64,000 nucleotides of DNA from Paenibacillus kyungheensis. GTDB taxonomy: Bacteria > Bacillota > Bacilli > Paenibacillales > Paenibacillaceae. The notes beneath the pieces were generated by a model that was given only the letters and a program-made list of their open reading frames with translations, searched no databases and was not told the DNA's origin. The DNA is taken from NCBI RefSeq assembly GCF_028606985.1, contig NZ_CP117416.1:4006001-4070000 (forward strand), written 5' to 3'. Positions 30,637 through 41,011 of this stretch are shown here, in pieces (the first letter of the stretch is position 1; each line of letters opens with the position of its first letter). Position numbers and translations under genes: made by a program.

Positions 30637-30754
30637 ATAAATAGATTATTTTGTCGATCGCTGTTAAGGTCGAATATCTTGAAATACTGCTGGTCGCAAT
30701 AGATATTCGACCTTAAAGGCAAGCGCTTCGCTTCTATCAAATAATTCTATTTAT
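30637..30754. repeat. 118-bp imperfect palindrome between lonA and engB
   Basis: Inner arms are a perfect 16-bp inverted repeat (TTAAGGTCGAATATCT at 30664-30679, complement at 30701-30716). Outer arms ATAAATAGATTATTT (30637-30651) and AAATAATTCTATTTAT (30739-30754) match with one inserted base. No T-tract and no ORF inside. It could be a small non-autonomous mobile element (MITE-like) or an mRNA-level hairpin. No second copy was noticed in this window. Confidence 0.6.
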
Positions 30755-30823
30755 TTCGCTACGTGCTAAAAAAGGTATGCTATCCCTTACAACGGATTAG
30801 TAATAGTATAGCACATCAAATAA

Positions 30824-30863
30824 ACGGAATCGCTCTATTTTACTGCTTATAGAACGATTCCGT
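30824..30863 (-). terminator. Terminator-like hairpin after lonA
   Basis: Perfect 9-bp arms ACGGAATCG / CGATTCCGT plus inner pairing TCTATA/TATAGA-type bases. The tail TTATTTG is only moderately T-rich. Confidence 0.55.
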
Positions 30864-30890
30864 TGGTTGGTTGTTATTTAGTTGAGTGGT

Positions 30891-33248
30891 TTAGATTAAA
30901 GGTTGGATCGTTTCAGGTGTTTCTTTGGGAGCGATAAGAGCTTCTTCTAGCACCTGATCCATATGAGATACAGGCACAAAGGTAAGATCGTTTCTTACGC
31001 TTTCTGGAATGTCACGTAAGTCGCGTTCGTTATCCATTGGAAGTAGGATTTTTTTGTAGCCTGCACGGTGAGCAGCTAAAGTTTTTTCTTTGAGACCACC
31101 GATAGGGAGTACACGTCCACGCAGTGTGATTTCACCTGTCATGGCGACTTCTTTAGATACAGGGCGACCGGTTAGAGCCGAGATTAGTGCAGTTGCAATC
31201 GTAATACCGGCAGAAGGACCGTCTTTAGGGATAGCGCCTTCTGGAATATGAATATGGATATCATTTTTCTCATGGAAATCGTCTGCAATATGCAGGTCTT
31301 TGGCTTTGGAACGTGTGTAACTGAATGCAGCTTGTGCTGATTCTTTCATCACATCGCCTAATTTACCTGTTAGCATTAATTTACCACTACCCGGTACAAC
31401 GGTGACTTCAATCGTTAGCGTTTCTCCGCCTACTTCTGTCCAAGCAAGTCCAGTGACACTACCGACTTGATCTTCTTTTTCAATCAGACCATAACGGAAT
31501 TTAGGTACACCTAGATAATCTTTGATTTGATCCGGTTCAATAGATACTTTTTCTAAATTATCAGAGACGATTGCTTTGGCTGCTTTACGACAAAGTGCAG
31601 CTACTTGCTGTTCTAAATTACGCACACCCGATTCACGTGTATACTCACGAATCATACGTAGCAGTGCATCTTCGCCAATTTCTAATTGCTCAGGAGTTAG
31701 ACCATGTTCTTCGGTCTGCTTAGGCAATAGATACTGCTTAGCGATCTGCATTTTCTCAAGTTCAGTATATCCAGGAATAGAAAGCATCTCCATCCGATCT
31801 AATAACGGACGAGGAATACTTTGCACACTATTTGCTGTTGTCACAAACATAACGTTCGATAAATCAAACGGCACTTCAACAAAATGGTCACTAAACGTAT
31901 TGTTTTGCTCGGGATCAAGCACTTCCAACAATGCCGCTGAAGGATCTCCACGGAAATCAGAAGCCATTTTGTCGATCTCATCCATTAGGAATACAGGATT
32001 GGTCGAACCTGCTGTTTTCATCCCTTGAATAATACGTCCAGGCATTGCTCCTACATACGTACGACGATGACCACGAATCTCAGCTTCGTCACGCACACCA
32101 CCAAGTGAGATACGAACAAATTCGCGTCCTAAAGACTTGGCAATCGAACGTGCTAATGACGTTTTACCAACACCCGGAGGCCCTACAAGACAAAGAATAG
32201 GTCCTTTTAGCTTTTTCACTAATTTCTGTACTGCTAAATATTCAAGCACCCGTTCTTTGGGCTTATCAAGTCCATAATGATCTTCGTTCAAAATCGCTTC
32301 TGCATGATGAAGATCCAGATCATCATCTGTCGATTTCGACCACGGTAAGCTGATCAACCAGTCAACATAGTTACGAATAACACTACCTTCAGCAGAACTG
32401 GCAGGCATTTTCTCCAAACGATCAATTTCTTTTTCGATCTTTTCTTGTACTTTTTCAGGTACCGAAATTTCGGATAATTGTTGACGTAACTCTTCGACTT
32501 CGCCAGCTCGACCTTCTTTTTCACCTAGTTCTTTTTGGATCGCTTTCATTTGTTCACGCAAATAATATTCACGTTGCGTTTTTTCCATTTGCTTTTTGAC
32601 ACGTTGATTGATTTTGCGTTCCAATTCTAATACTTCACGTTCATTATTCAAAATATCTAACAAACGTTCCAGACGCGCACGAACATCAACCGTTTCCAAA
32701 ATATCTTGTTTGTCTTTGATTTTGATCAACAAATGACTGGTAATCACATCTGCCAACCGACCAGGTTCTTCAATATCAGATACCGCTGCTAATGTCTCTG
32801 GCGTTACCTTTTTGGACAAATTAATATAATGTTCAAACTGAGTCAATACGGTCCGCATCAATGCACTGACTTCCGGATCATTGGTTTCTTCTTCCGGTAG
32901 TTCTTTTGCTTGCACTTCATAGTATTCTTCATTATCAATATATTGAATAATCTCTGCACGTTCCAAACCTTCCACCAGTACACGAATCGTTCCATTAGGC
33001 AGCTTCAACATTTGTCTGACTTTAGCTACCGTTCCGATTCTAAAAATCTCATCCTGGCTCGGCTCTTCGATGCTGACTTCCGATTGCGAACAAAGAAGAA
33101 TTAAATTATCGTCAACCATCGCTTTTTCTAATGCCTTTACAGATTTATCTCGTCCTACATCCAGATGTAATACCATACTTGGATAGACAAGTAGTCCTCT
33201 CAAAGGCAGTAAAGGAAAACGACGCCCCTTATTTTTATTTGGTCCCAT
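30891..33248 (-). CDS. lonA: ATP-dependent protease LonA
   Basis: A 785-residue AAA+ serine protease degrading damaged and regulatory proteins. N-terminal substrate domain (about 8-200: [22 protein letters not shown] in part), coiled coil, Walker [18 protein letters not shown], Walker [12 protein letters not shown], and protease domain with catalytic Ser in [12 protein letters not shown] and Lys further on. The ATG at 33248 was chosen since AGGAGG lies 9 bases upstream; an ATG at 33257 abuts that site. The forespore paralogue lonB, often next to it, is not present here. Confidence 0.97.
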   Translation of the reverse strand: MGPNKNKGRRFPLLPLRGLLVYPSMVLHLDVGRDKSVKALEKAMVDDNLILLCSQSEVSIEEPSQDEIFRIGTVAKVRQMLKLPNGTIRVLVEGLERAEIIQYIDNEEYYEVQAKELPEEETNDPEVSALMRTVLTQFEHYINLSKKVTPETLAAVSDIEEPGRLADVITSHLLIKIKDKQDILETVDVRARLERLLDILNNEREVLELERKINQRVKKQMEKTQREYYLREQMKAIQKELGEKEGRAGEVEELRQQLSEISVPEKVQEKIEKEIDRLEKMPASSAEGSVIRNYVDWLISLPWSKSTDDDLDLHHAEAILNEDHYGLDKPKERVLEYLAVQKLVKKLKGPILCLVGPPGVGKTSLARSIAKSLGREFVRISLGGVRDEAEIRGHRRTYVGAMPGRIIQGMKTAGSTNPVFLMDEIDKMASDFRGDPSAALLEVLDPEQNNTFSDHFVEVPFDLSNVMFVTTANSVQSIPRPLLDRMEMLSIPGYTELEKMQIAKQYLLPKQTEEHGLTPEQLEIGEDALLRMIREYTRESGVRNLEQQVAALCRKAAKAIVSDNLEKVSIEPDQIKDYLGVPKFRYGLIEKEDQVGSVTGLAWTEVGGETLTIEVTVVPGSGKLMLTGKLGDVMKESAQAAFSYTRSKAKDLHIADDFHEKNDIHIHIPEGAIPKDGPSAGITIATALISALTGRPVSKEVAMTGEITLRGRVLPIGGLKEKTLAAHRAGYKKILLPMDNERDLRDIPESVRNDLTFVPVSHMDQVLEEALIAPKETPETIQPLI

Positions 33249-33366
33249 CGCTTTCATCCTCCTATGCTTGTGCGTATCATACTGCCTATATCATTCCTAG
33301 TTTACCAAATATCACATTGAAAAACCAATGATCCTCCAACCGATCTGATTTTGCAGAAATTCATGT

Positions 33367-33411
33367 AAAAAAAGATACTGATTGAGGCAACTTCCTCCAC
33401 CAGTATCTTTA
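33367..33411 (-). terminator. Intrinsic terminator after ispG
   Basis: Minus-strand arms AAAGATACTG / CAGTATCTTT with inner GGAGG/CCTC pairing, followed by TTTTT. About 30 bases past the ispG stop. Confidence 0.85.
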
Positions 33412-33440
33412 CGTATGCTTTATTACATTAGTCTATACAT

Positions 33441-34559
33441 TTACTTCGTTGCAGGTGCATGACGCTCTTCACGACCCGGAATTTTTCCTGTCGCTTCAAA
33501 CGCTACAACAATTGCATCGATTTCTTTTTTCAATTCTACGACCATATCTGCTTCTGGTACTTTACGGATCATTTTACCATAGCGGAAAAGAAGTCCTTCT
33601 CCACGAGCACCAGCGATACCGATATCGGCTTCTTTCGCTTCACCTGGTCCATTTACCGCACAACCCAGTACAGATACTTTGATCGGCACTTTCAATTTGG
33701 AAATATACTCTTCAACTTCATTAGCTATCGAAAACAGATCAATATCCAAACGTCCGCAAGTCGGACAAGATACCAATGTTGCTGCATTCGTAATCAAGCC
33801 GAATGTTTTGAGTAGTTCACGAGCTACTTTTACTTCTTCTACAGGATCGGCACTCAATGAGATACGAACAGTAGAACCGATACCTAGTGCTAAAAGTGCA
33901 CCAATACCCGCAGAACTTTTGATCGTTCCTGCATTCAATGTTCCTGCTTCTGTAATTCCTAAATGAAGCGGATAAGGAATCACTTTCGCTGCTTGACTAT
34001 AAGCTTCGATCGCCATAGGCACATCAGATGCTTTAAGTGAAACGATAATATCATGGAAATCCAATTCTTCCAAAATACCGATATGGAATAATGCACTTTC
34101 TACCATTGCTTCTGGTGTTGGGTAACCATATTTCTCAAGCAAATGATTTTCCAGTGAACCGGCATTAACGCCGATACGAATTGGAATATTTTTTTCTTTA
34201 CATGCACGTACAACAGCTTCAACTTTATCACGTCTACCGATATTACCCGGATTAATACGTACTTTGTCGATTCCATTTTCAATCGCAAGTAAAGCTAATT
34301 TATGATTGAAATGAATATCCGCTACAAGAGGGATATGAATGCGTTTTTTGATCTCTTTGATTGCTGCTGCTGCTTCTTCGTTGTTGACTGTTACACGAAC
34401 CAACTGACAACCTGCTTCTTCCAGACGTAGTATTTCAGCTACAGTCGCTTCTACATCTGCTGTTTTGGTGGTACACATACTTTGAATCAGAACTTCATTA
34501 CTGCCGCCAATTGTCAAATCTCCGACTTTGACCGGTCTTGTGTTTTCTCTCAAAAACAT
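33441..34559 (-). CDS. ispG: 4-hydroxy-3-methylbut-2-enyl diphosphate synthase (GcpE)
   Basis: Fe-S enzyme of the MEP isoprenoid pathway, making HMBPP. The 372-residue protein has [22 protein letters not shown] (in part), a TIM barrel with [12 protein letters not shown] and RINPGNIG, and the cluster cysteines in [11 protein letters not shown] and [12 protein letters not shown]. The ATG at 34559 has AAGGGAG 8 bases upstream; an earlier in-frame start at 34613 has none. It lies between clpX and lonA, where Bacillus has lonB. Confidence 0.96.
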   Translation of the reverse strand: MFLRENTRPVKVGDLTIGGSNEVLIQSMCTTKTADVEATVAEILRLEEAGCQLVRVTVNNEEAAAAIKEIKKRIHIPLVADIHFNHKLALLAIENGIDKVRINPGNIGRRDKVEAVVRACKEKNIPIRIGVNAGSLENHLLEKYGYPTPEAMVESALFHIGILEELDFHDIIVSLKASDVPMAIEAYSQAAKVIPYPLHLGITEAGTLNAGTIKSSAGIGALLALGIGSTVRISLSADPVEEVKVARELLKTFGLITNAATLVSCPTCGRLDIDLFSIANEVEEYISKLKVPIKVSVLGCAVNGPGEAKEADIGIAGARGEGLLFRYGKMIRKVPEADMVVELKKEIDAIVVAFEATGKIPGREERHAPATK

Positions 34560-34685
34560 TTTTTTTGCTCCCTTACATGTGGGCTTAATCGCAAACCAGC
34601 CTTCATCCTGCAAAGGAAAAAGGCCGGCGCGTTATCTATGAACATCATAGAAGAAACGCATACTCAACCATTGATCGTTAAGTTA

Positions 34686-35942
34686 TTATGCACTTTCTTC
34701 TTGCTTTTTATCTTTGCCTGTCTGTAACTCAGGAACCACTTTATCCTCAACAACTTGCTGAGTAATCACACATTTGGTTACATCATCACGAGACGGTACT
34801 TCATACATCACATCAAGCATAATGCTTTCGATGATGGCACGAAGTCCACGAGCACCAGTGTTACGTTTGATCGCTTCACGGGAGATCGCTTCAAGTGCAC
34901 CTTGTTCAAATACTAATTCTACATTGTCCATTTCCAACATTTTGGAATATTGTTTTACCAATGCATTTTTAGGTTCAGACAAAATGCGTACCAATGTTTC
35001 TTCATCTAGTGGTTCTAGAGCAGAAATAACTGGTAGACGTCCTACAAATTCAGGAATCAAACCGAATTTAAGCAAATCTTCTGGCAATACCATACTTAGG
35101 TATTCGCCTGCTTTCAATTCTTTTTGACCTTCATTGTTAGAGTTAAAACCGATTACTTTTTTACCGATCCGGCGTTTGATATATTGCTCAAGACCGTCAA
35201 AAGCACCACCTACGATAAATAAGATGTTAGTGGTATCGATTTGAATAAATTCTTGATGAGGATGCTTACGTCCGCCTTGTGGTGGAACAGAAGCAACCGT
35301 ACCTTCAAGGATTTTCAGCAATGCTTGCTGAACACCTTCACCGGATACATCACGAGTGATTGAAGGATTTTCAGATTTACGAGCTACTTTATCAATTTCA
35401 TCGATATAAATAATACCGCGTTCTGCTTTTTCTACATCATAATCAGCAGCTTGGATCAGTTTCAGCAAGATATTTTCAACATCTTCCCCTACATAACCAG
35501 CTTCTGTTAAAGAAGTTGCATCTGCAATCGCGAATGGTACGTTCAAAATACGAGCCATTGTTTGCGCAAGTAACGTTTTACCAGAACCTGTTGGTCCTAC
35601 AAGCATAATGTTACTTTTTTGCAATTCTACATCTTCAATTTTACTTTGTGAATTTACACGTTTGTAGTGATTATATACAGCTACAGACAATGATTTTTTT
35701 GCTTGATCTTGTCCGATAACGTATTGATCCAAAATCGCACGGATTTCTTGTGGTTTTGGGATATCTTTAAGATCTAACTCTTCTTCATGTCCCAATTCCT
35801 CTTCTACGATCTCTGTGCAAAGTTCGATACATTCGTCACATATATAAACACCAGGACCTGCTACAAGCTTACGGACCTGATCTTGAGATTTTCCGCAAAA
35901 AGAACATTTAAGCTGTCCTTTTTCATCATTAAATTTAAACAT
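34686..35942 (-). CDS. clpX: ATP-dependent Clp protease ATPase ClpX
   Basis: Unfoldase that feeds tagged proteins to ClpP. The 418-residue protein has the C4 zinc-binding domain ([12 protein letters not shown] with CDECIELC), Walker [18 protein letters not shown], Walker [13 protein letters not shown], the GYVGEDVEN pore region and sensor motifs. Starts 14 bases after clpP, so the protease and its unfoldase are co-made. Confidence 0.98.
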   Translation of the reverse strand: MFKFNDEKGQLKCSFCGKSQDQVRKLVAGPGVYICDECIELCTEIVEEELGHEEELDLKDIPKPQEIRAILDQYVIGQDQAKKSLSVAVYNHYKRVNSQSKIEDVELQKSNIMLVGPTGSGKTLLAQTMARILNVPFAIADATSLTEAGYVGEDVENILLKLIQAADYDVEKAERGIIYIDEIDKVARKSENPSITRDVSGEGVQQALLKILEGTVASVPPQGGRKHPHQEFIQIDTTNILFIVGGAFDGLEQYIKRRIGKKVIGFNSNNEGQKELKAGEYLSMVLPEDLLKFGLIPEFVGRLPVISALEPLDEETLVRILSEPKNALVKQYSKMLEMDNVELVFEQGALEAISREAIKRNTGARGLRAIIESIMLDVMYEVPSRDDVTKCVITQQVVEDKVVPELQTGKDKKQEESA

Positions 35943-35956
35943 GTAAGCACCCCTCT

Positions 35957-36547
35957 TTAGCTTGTGATCGGACGAGTGAGAATTTGATCTATAATTCCGT
36001 AAGCTTTCGCTTCCTCAGCTTCTAAGAAATAATCGCGATCGGTATCTTTTTCAATCTTGTCTAAAGATTGCCCCGTACGTTCTACATAAATTTGGTTCAA
36101 TTTTTGACGTGTTTTGATAATCCATTCAGCATGGATTTTCATATCTGATGCTTGTCCGCTAATACCACCAAGCGGTTGATGAATCATCACTTCACTGTTC
36201 GGCAATGCATAACGTTTACCTGGTGCACCTGCTGTTAACAACAGTGAACCCATACTTGCAGCCATACCGATACAGATCGTGGATACATCTGGCTTAATGA
36301 ATTGCATTGTATCGTATATACCCATCCCTGCTGTGACAGAACCACCAGGAGAGTTGATGTATAGATGAATGTCTTTCTCTGGATCTTCCGCAGCTAAAAA
36401 CAATAGTTGTGCAATAATGAGATTGGCTACATCATCATCAATCGCCGTGCTCAGAAACACGATACGGTCTTTGAGCAATCTTGAATAAATATCGTAAGAT
36501 CGTTCACCTCTACTGGTTTGTTCGACAACCATAGGTACTAGACTCAT
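35957..36547 (-). CDS. clpP: ATP-dependent Clp protease proteolytic subunit ClpP
   Basis: Tetradecameric serine protease core. All three catalytic residues fall at the canonical places: Ser98 in [10 protein letters not shown], His123 in MIHQPLGG, Asp172 in DTDRDYFL. The 196-residue length is typical. Own promoter after the tig terminator; downstream clpX. Confidence 0.98.
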   Translation of the reverse strand: MSLVPMVVEQTSRGERSYDIYSRLLKDRIVFLSTAIDDDVANLIIAQLLFLAAEDPEKDIHLYINSPGGSVTAGMGIYDTMQFIKPDVSTICIGMAASMGSLLLTAGAPGKRYALPNSEVMIHQPLGGISGQASDMKIHAEWIIKTRQKLNQIYVERTGQSLDKIEKDTDRDYFLEAEEAKAYGIIDQILTRPITS

Positions 36548-36618
36548 AAGACCAACCTCTTTTCTTTGTCATAAAATATAGGGCATATAAAAATGCATAG
36601 AAATAATGACACAGAACC

Positions 36619-36647
36619 ATTTTAACATGTACAAGGTCTCATGTCAT
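36619..36647 (-). promoter_or_regulatory. Sigma-A promoter for clpP-clpX
   Basis: ATGACA (36642-36647), 17-base spacer ending in TGT, TAAAAT (36619-36624) on the minus strand. No clear CtsR repeat was seen around it. Confidence 0.6.
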
Positions 36648-36682
36648 TTTTTCAGTGCTAATCATTTTATCTATAAATAGGT

Positions 36683-36715
36683 AAAAATAAGGCACGCAAA
36701 TGTATACGTGCCTTA
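36683..36715 (-). terminator. Intrinsic terminator after tig
   Basis: Minus-strand arms AAGGCACG / CGTGCCTT followed by ATTTTT, about 50 bases past the tig stop. Confidence 0.85.
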
Positions 36716-36761
36716 TCTGAAAAGGTTGCAAATATTTGCAACGTTCATATAAAGTTAAAAA

Positions 36762-38078
36762 TTACTCAGCTTTCTCAGCAGCTACAGGCTCAACTTCTTT
36801 GCTGTTGTCTACCAAGATTTCGATTGTTTTGCGCAATTTGATTTCGTCAGAAAGACTTGCAAGAGAACCATTCGCAGCAAGAATGTTACGAACTTCTTCA
36901 GCATCACGTTGGAATTGTCCAGCCATTTTTTCCAATTCCGCAGTTACTTCTTCTTCAGAAACTTCGATATTTTCTTCTTTAGCGATTTGTTCCAACACTA
37001 GGTTGTTACGAACGCGTTTGGAAGCTTCTTCTTTCATTTGCTCTTTAAGATCATCTGTTGTTTGACCAGAGAATCCTGTGTACATTTCAAGGTTCATACC
37101 TTGTTGACGAAGACGGTTGTCAAAATCACGAACCATGTTTTCTGTTTCGGAGCTGATCATCGCTTCTGGAATTTCTACTTCAGCATTTTCAGCTGCTTTT
37201 TCTACTGCTGCTGATTCTTTTGCTGCTTTTACTTCGTTTTCTTTACGAGTAGCGATTTGAGATTTCAAATCTGCTTTGAACTCATCAAGTGTATCAAATT
37301 CACTTACGTCTTTAGCAAACTCATCGTCCAATTCAGGAAGATTTTTGCGTTTGATTTCGTGAACTTTTACTTTGAATACTGCATCTTTACCAGCAAGTTC
37401 TACCGCATGGTAGCTGTCTGGGAAAGTTACACTTACGTCTTTGAAGTCACCAGTAGCCATACCAACTACTTGCTCTTCAAATCCTGGAATAAAGGAGTTA
37501 GAACCCAATTCAAGAGAATAACGCTCTGCTTGTCCACCTTCGAATTGAACGCCATCTACAGAACCGTCGAAGTCGATAACAACAACGTCTCCATTTTCAG
37601 CAGCGCCTTCTTCAAGTACAGACAATTCAGCATGACGTTGTTGCAAACGTGTCAATTCTTCGTTCACGTCTTCTTCGCTAACTTCAGCTTTAGCAACTGG
37701 TACTTCTAGTCCTTTGTATTCGCCCAATTTAACTTCAGGTTTTACAGTAACTTTAGCTTTAAATTTGAAAGTTTCGCCTTTTGCGAATTGCTCGATTTCG
37801 ATTTCAGGACGATCCACAGGGAAAATATCTGCTTCGTCAACAGCTTCAGAGTAAGCTTCTGGAAGCAAGATATCGATTGCATCGTTATAAAGACTTTCTA
37901 CGCCAAAGCGTGCTTCAAAAATAGACCGAGGCACTTTACCTTTGCGGAAACCAGGGATGCTGGTTTTTTTAACTACTGTAGTGAATGCTTTATCAAGTGC
38001 CGCGCTTACACGCTCTGCACCTACTTCTACCTCAAGAACCCCAAGGTTCTTTTCTGTTTTTTCCCATTTTGCTGTCAT
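36762..38078 (-). CDS. tig: Trigger factor chaperone
   Basis: Ribosome-bound folding factor and prolyl isomerase. Domains in order: ribosome-binding N domain (about 1-140, with the signature GFRKGKVPRSIFEARFG), FKBP-type isomerase (about 150-245, ENGDVVVIDFDGSVDG), and a helical C-terminal chaperone domain. 438 residues, the usual size. GGAGGGG ribosome site; own promoter and terminator. Confidence 0.98.
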   Translation of the reverse strand: MTAKWEKTEKNLGVLEVEVGAERVSAALDKAFTTVVKKTSIPGFRKGKVPRSIFEARFGVESLYNDAIDILLPEAYSEAVDEADIFPVDRPEIEIEQFAKGETFKFKAKVTVKPEVKLGEYKGLEVPVAKAEVSEEDVNEELTRLQQRHAELSVLEEGAAENGDVVVIDFDGSVDGVQFEGGQAERYSLELGSNSFIPGFEEQVVGMATGDFKDVSVTFPDSYHAVELAGKDAVFKVKVHEIKRKNLPELDDEFAKDVSEFDTLDEFKADLKSQIATRKENEVKAAKESAAVEKAAENAEVEIPEAMISSETENMVRDFDNRLRQQGMNLEMYTGFSGQTTDDLKEQMKEEASKRVRNNLVLEQIAKEENIEVSEEEVTAELEKMAGQFQRDAEEVRNILAANGSLASLSDEIKLRKTIEILVDNSKEVEPVAAEKAE

Positions 38079-38149
38079 TTCAAGTATTCCCCTCCAAAAA
38101 ATATTTCACATTGTATAAATGTTAATTTCACGTACAGAATAACCATTAT

Positions 38150-38178
38150 AGTATATACAACTATCGATGGTTTTTCAA
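38150..38178 (-). promoter_or_regulatory. Sigma-A promoter for tig
   Basis: TTGAAA (38173-38178), 17-base spacer, TATACT (38150-38155) on the minus strand, 72 bases before the start. Both hexamers match consensus at five of six. Confidence 0.7.
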
Positions 38179-38217
38179 GCTTGATTCCTTTGATGGTCTG
38201 GACTCTCTGTTCTTAGA

Positions 38218-39108
38218 TCAAGAACGTGGCAATTGTCCTGACACAAATTGGTGCATAGCGCGATAAGCTTGCTCATAGCGGAAGCGAATATTATCTGTTA
38301 CCCCGTATAGTAAACGGATACTTTCTTCTTCCTTGCTACCTTCTAATGTCTCAGAAACGGTCTGATGAAGAGCCGCTGCCCAAATATCAAGTTCAGCATC
38401 GTCGCCTCTTGCGATCAACTGATAATTAGATGTACCGTATATGCCCATCATAAACTGTGACCATAATTCTTGAGCAAAGTAAAATAAGTTCGGTGCATCA
38501 CTTTCCGTCTTATCAGCGACACGTTCCAAAATCTGAATAACCGGTAAAGGAAACTCAGCAGGTTCTAACGGAACATTTTCCACTTCGACTTCAATCCATT
38601 CATGATCACGTTCAAAGCTTACATTACCCAAATGCCCACGTCTACGCAACGTTTGCAAAATACGGAATTGAATCAAAGGATGTTGCTTACCTGTCTGCAA
38701 CCATTCAATCAACTCGTCATCAATCTTTGGCTGATCCAAATAAGATAGCTGTTCAAGCGCTAACAACGTGCGCTCGGTGACAGGCTGTTGCATGGCTGTC
38801 TCCAGTAGTTGGGATTCATACGAATGATCTGCTGATTGTTTCCCTTTGATACGATCTCGCATCATCGTATCACTATCTGGATGGTTCTCTTCCTCTTCTT
38901 GTTGATCCAAAGAACTATTTTGGATCGCTGCTTCTGGAAAGCTCATCCGTAACCAACCTAATAGCGATTCCCACTCTTCGATTTGCTGGTCGCTTTGTCC
39001 CTGACAATGCAGTAAAAAATCAAGCAAAGCCATCGCTTCGCCATAACGTTCGGTTTCTAACATATTTGTTAATTCGATCTGATAAAAATCTAACGTTTTG
39101 GGAAACAA
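38218..39108 (-). CDS. YsoA-like helical protein upstream of tig
   Basis: A 296-residue (or 313) soluble helical protein, acidic, with TPR-like helices (EAMALLDFLLHCQGQ, ERTLLALEQLSYLDQ). Position just upstream of tig matches ysoA of Bacillus, a TPR protein of unknown role; the match is by synteny and character. The start is doubtful: the drawn TTG at 39108 has only a weak GGAA site, while a near-perfect AGGAGGTG (39162-39169) precedes in-frame ATT/ATA codons at 39157-39159 and 39154-39156, so a non-AUG start adding 17 residues is possible. Confidence 0.7.
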   Translation of the reverse strand: MFPKTLDFYQIELTNMLETERYGEAMALLDFLLHCQGQSDQQIEEWESLLGWLRMSFPEAAIQNSSLDQQEEEENHPDSDTMMRDRIKGKQSADHSYESQLLETAMQQPVTERTLLALEQLSYLDQPKIDDELIEWLQTGKQHPLIQFRILQTLRRRGHLGNVSFERDHEWIEVEVENVPLEPAEFPLPVIQILERVADKTESDAPNLFYFAQELWSQFMMGIYGTSNYQLIARGDDAELDIWAAALHQTVSETLEGSKEEESIRLLYGVTDNIRFRYEQAYRAMHQFVSGQLPRS

Positions 39109-39234
39109 AATAACATTTCCAGATGATTCTGTATGTGAATTCGTTGAGTCCGTTATAATAGCACCTCCTACATTTCAATGCTAACTGTATATTTAATATT
39201 ACGAAAATATCAATATAAGCGTTACGATTTTATG

Positions 39235-39262
39235 ATTATAACATAGCTTGTCCCTGCTTCAA
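39235..39262 (-). promoter_or_regulatory. Probable promoter for the ysoA-like gene
   Basis: TTGAAG (39257-39262), 16-base spacer, TATAAT (39235-39240) on the minus strand. Confidence 0.5.
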
Positions 39263-39321
39263 AAAGTATGTAATCGTTCTTCCCTCGTTGCATTACGTTA
39301 TTTTACAATCTAAAAAAAGTG

Positions 39322-39351
39322 TTGTCTTACCTATTTATGTTATGCTATAAT
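39322..39351 (+). promoter_or_regulatory. Promoter of the first tRNA-Arg gene
   Basis: TTGTCT (39322-39327), 18-base spacer, extended TGCTATAAT with -10 at 39346-39351, 33 bases before the tRNA. Confidence 0.65.
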
Positions 39352-39384
39352 ATTTTTGTTGCGCTTCAAACGCATATTTTATTT

Positions 39385-39458
<74 letters not shown>

Positions 39459-39464
39459 TACCAA

Positions 39465-39504
39465 AAAGAAGTATTCTATTTCATTATAGAATACTTCTTT
39501 TTTT
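39465..39504 (+). terminator. Terminator after tRNA-Arg copy 1
   Basis: Arms AAGAAGTATTCTAT / ATAGAATACTTCTT followed by a run of T. The A-run on the other side lets it also serve the converging DUF438 gene. Confidence 0.85.
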
Positions 39505-39556
39505 TGTTTTTATCGTAGTACTGTTCTTTTTTATTATATCCTTCATACATATATGA

Positions 39557-40793
39557 TTAGGATAAAATGCGTTTCTCTCCTTCTAGCGCTTGAATAGGTT
39601 TGATATTTTGGGTGAATTCTAATGTCCCCATATAGGTGCCTGCTTCATCACGAATAGCAAAATAACGGATATAAATAAATTGATCTTTTAAAGGAATCCA
39701 GAAATCTTCGATATCTTTAATCCCTGCTTTAAAATCTCGTAAAAGTTCTTCAACTACATGTACACTTTGTGGAGGATGACAATTTTGTACCGTGCGGCCG
39801 ATCACTGCTTTGGTTCGTGCAAAGATCCGTTCTTTGCCATGAGAGAAATAACGAACTACATCATTTTCGTCTATAAATGTAAGATCTACAGGTAAATGAT
39901 TCATCATCAGTTCAAGCTGTTGTACCGAAAGTATACCTGTTGGTAAATGAATATAACCTGAATGTTCTTCTGTAGAAGCTAGAGGTACTGGCTGGCGATC
40001 AGGATTCCATTGCGAATCCGATTCTATTAAGCAAAATCCAATCTGATCACTTTCACGAGCGATTGATACCCACTCATCTTCTGTTAATTTGTCCAATGCC
40101 ATCGGCAATAAAATATGTTCTTCTTTAAAAATCATTTCGCTAACTTCGCGGCTGACTTGCTCTATACAAGCAATCACTTCATCAGCATTGCCTTGATAAG
40201 TCGTTAACAACCGTTTGGCTTGTTTGATCGCTCCACGAATCGCATCATCGACACCCCACATTACTTTGGTCGGCCCGAAAATGCCGTACTTTTCTAAAAA
40301 TGGAAAAATTAAATTTTCTTTACGGCTATAATGCTTATCTACATCATACAATAAGCTCAAATCTTCTAATAATTTGAGACGGTTATGCTCGGCATCTGAT
40401 TTGCGAAATTGATCTAGATGCAGACTGATAGAGAAATGCAATAACCGTTCTAATTCTGCATTTTCTTTTTTTTAATAGATAAACAGGATGTCCGGGTTGT
40501 TCTTCTGGTCTGTGAACACGATGAATATCTTGAATCGATCCTTTGAAGATCGCTGCATGTACACTACATAACCGTTGCACTTCTTCCACAGGAATGCCTT
40601 CATCTTCCATTAATGATTGTTCCAAGCTAGAAATTTCTTCGACCGTAATATCACCTACTGCTTCTGTAAATCGGGCTTTCACTTCTTCAGTACTTTTACC
40701 TTGATGCAGTTCTTTAATAATTTCTTTTAGTATCTGTTGACGTGTATCCTCTAAGGGACTCCGATGTTCCCGGTTGTTGATCAGTTCACTCAT
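39557..40793 (-). pseudogene. DUF438 / hemerythrin-like / PAS protein, frameshifted
   Basis: Two overlapping reading frames make one protein. Frame 1 (from the ATG at 40793) holds an N-terminal DUF438 domain and runs up to HPVYLLKK; frame 2 continues ENAELERLLHFSISLHLDQF through a hemerythrin-type HHE domain (HYSRKENLIFPFLEKYGI, FKEEHILLPMALDKL) to a C-terminal PAS domain (VDLTFIDENDVVRYFSHGKERIFART). Removing one A from the A8 run at 40466-40473 restores a ~410-residue ORF. Could be a true mutation, slippage-based expression, or a read error. Members bind di-iron and sense oxygen or NO. A Fur-like box lies upstream. Confidence 0.8.
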
Positions 40794-40843
40794 TATAGTT
40801 CAATCCTTCCTTATCGATCATGCTTGGCTATCATTCTGTTTAT

Positions 40844-40858
40844 TGAGAATTATTCTCA
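40844..40858. promoter_or_regulatory. Fur-like operator upstream of the DUF438 gene
   Basis: TGAGAATTATTCTCA, a perfect 7-1-7 inverted repeat, differs from the Bacillus Fur box TGATAATNATTATCA only at the symmetric G/C pair. It is 51 bases before the start and overlaps a possible -35, suiting repression. Iron control of a hemerythrin-like gene is inferred. Confidence 0.6.
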
Positions 40859-40929
40859 AATGAATCGTAACATGTGCATATATTCAAGGTAGTGATTGTA
40901 ATCACTATGAGGAAGATGAATAGACATAG

Positions 40930-40968
40930 AAAAAAAGCCCTTCTTATTGAAGAGAGAAGGGCTTTTTC
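40930..40968. terminator. Terminator after the Gfo/Idh/MocA gene
   Basis: Arms AAAAAGCCCTTCT / AGAAGGGCTTTTT with A- and T-runs on both sides, so bidirectional in form; it ends the minus-strand dehydrogenase gene. Confidence 0.85.
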
Positions 40969-41011
40969 TTAATATATTGTTTTTGATCTCTAAATTGATA
41001 ATGTTTGCATA

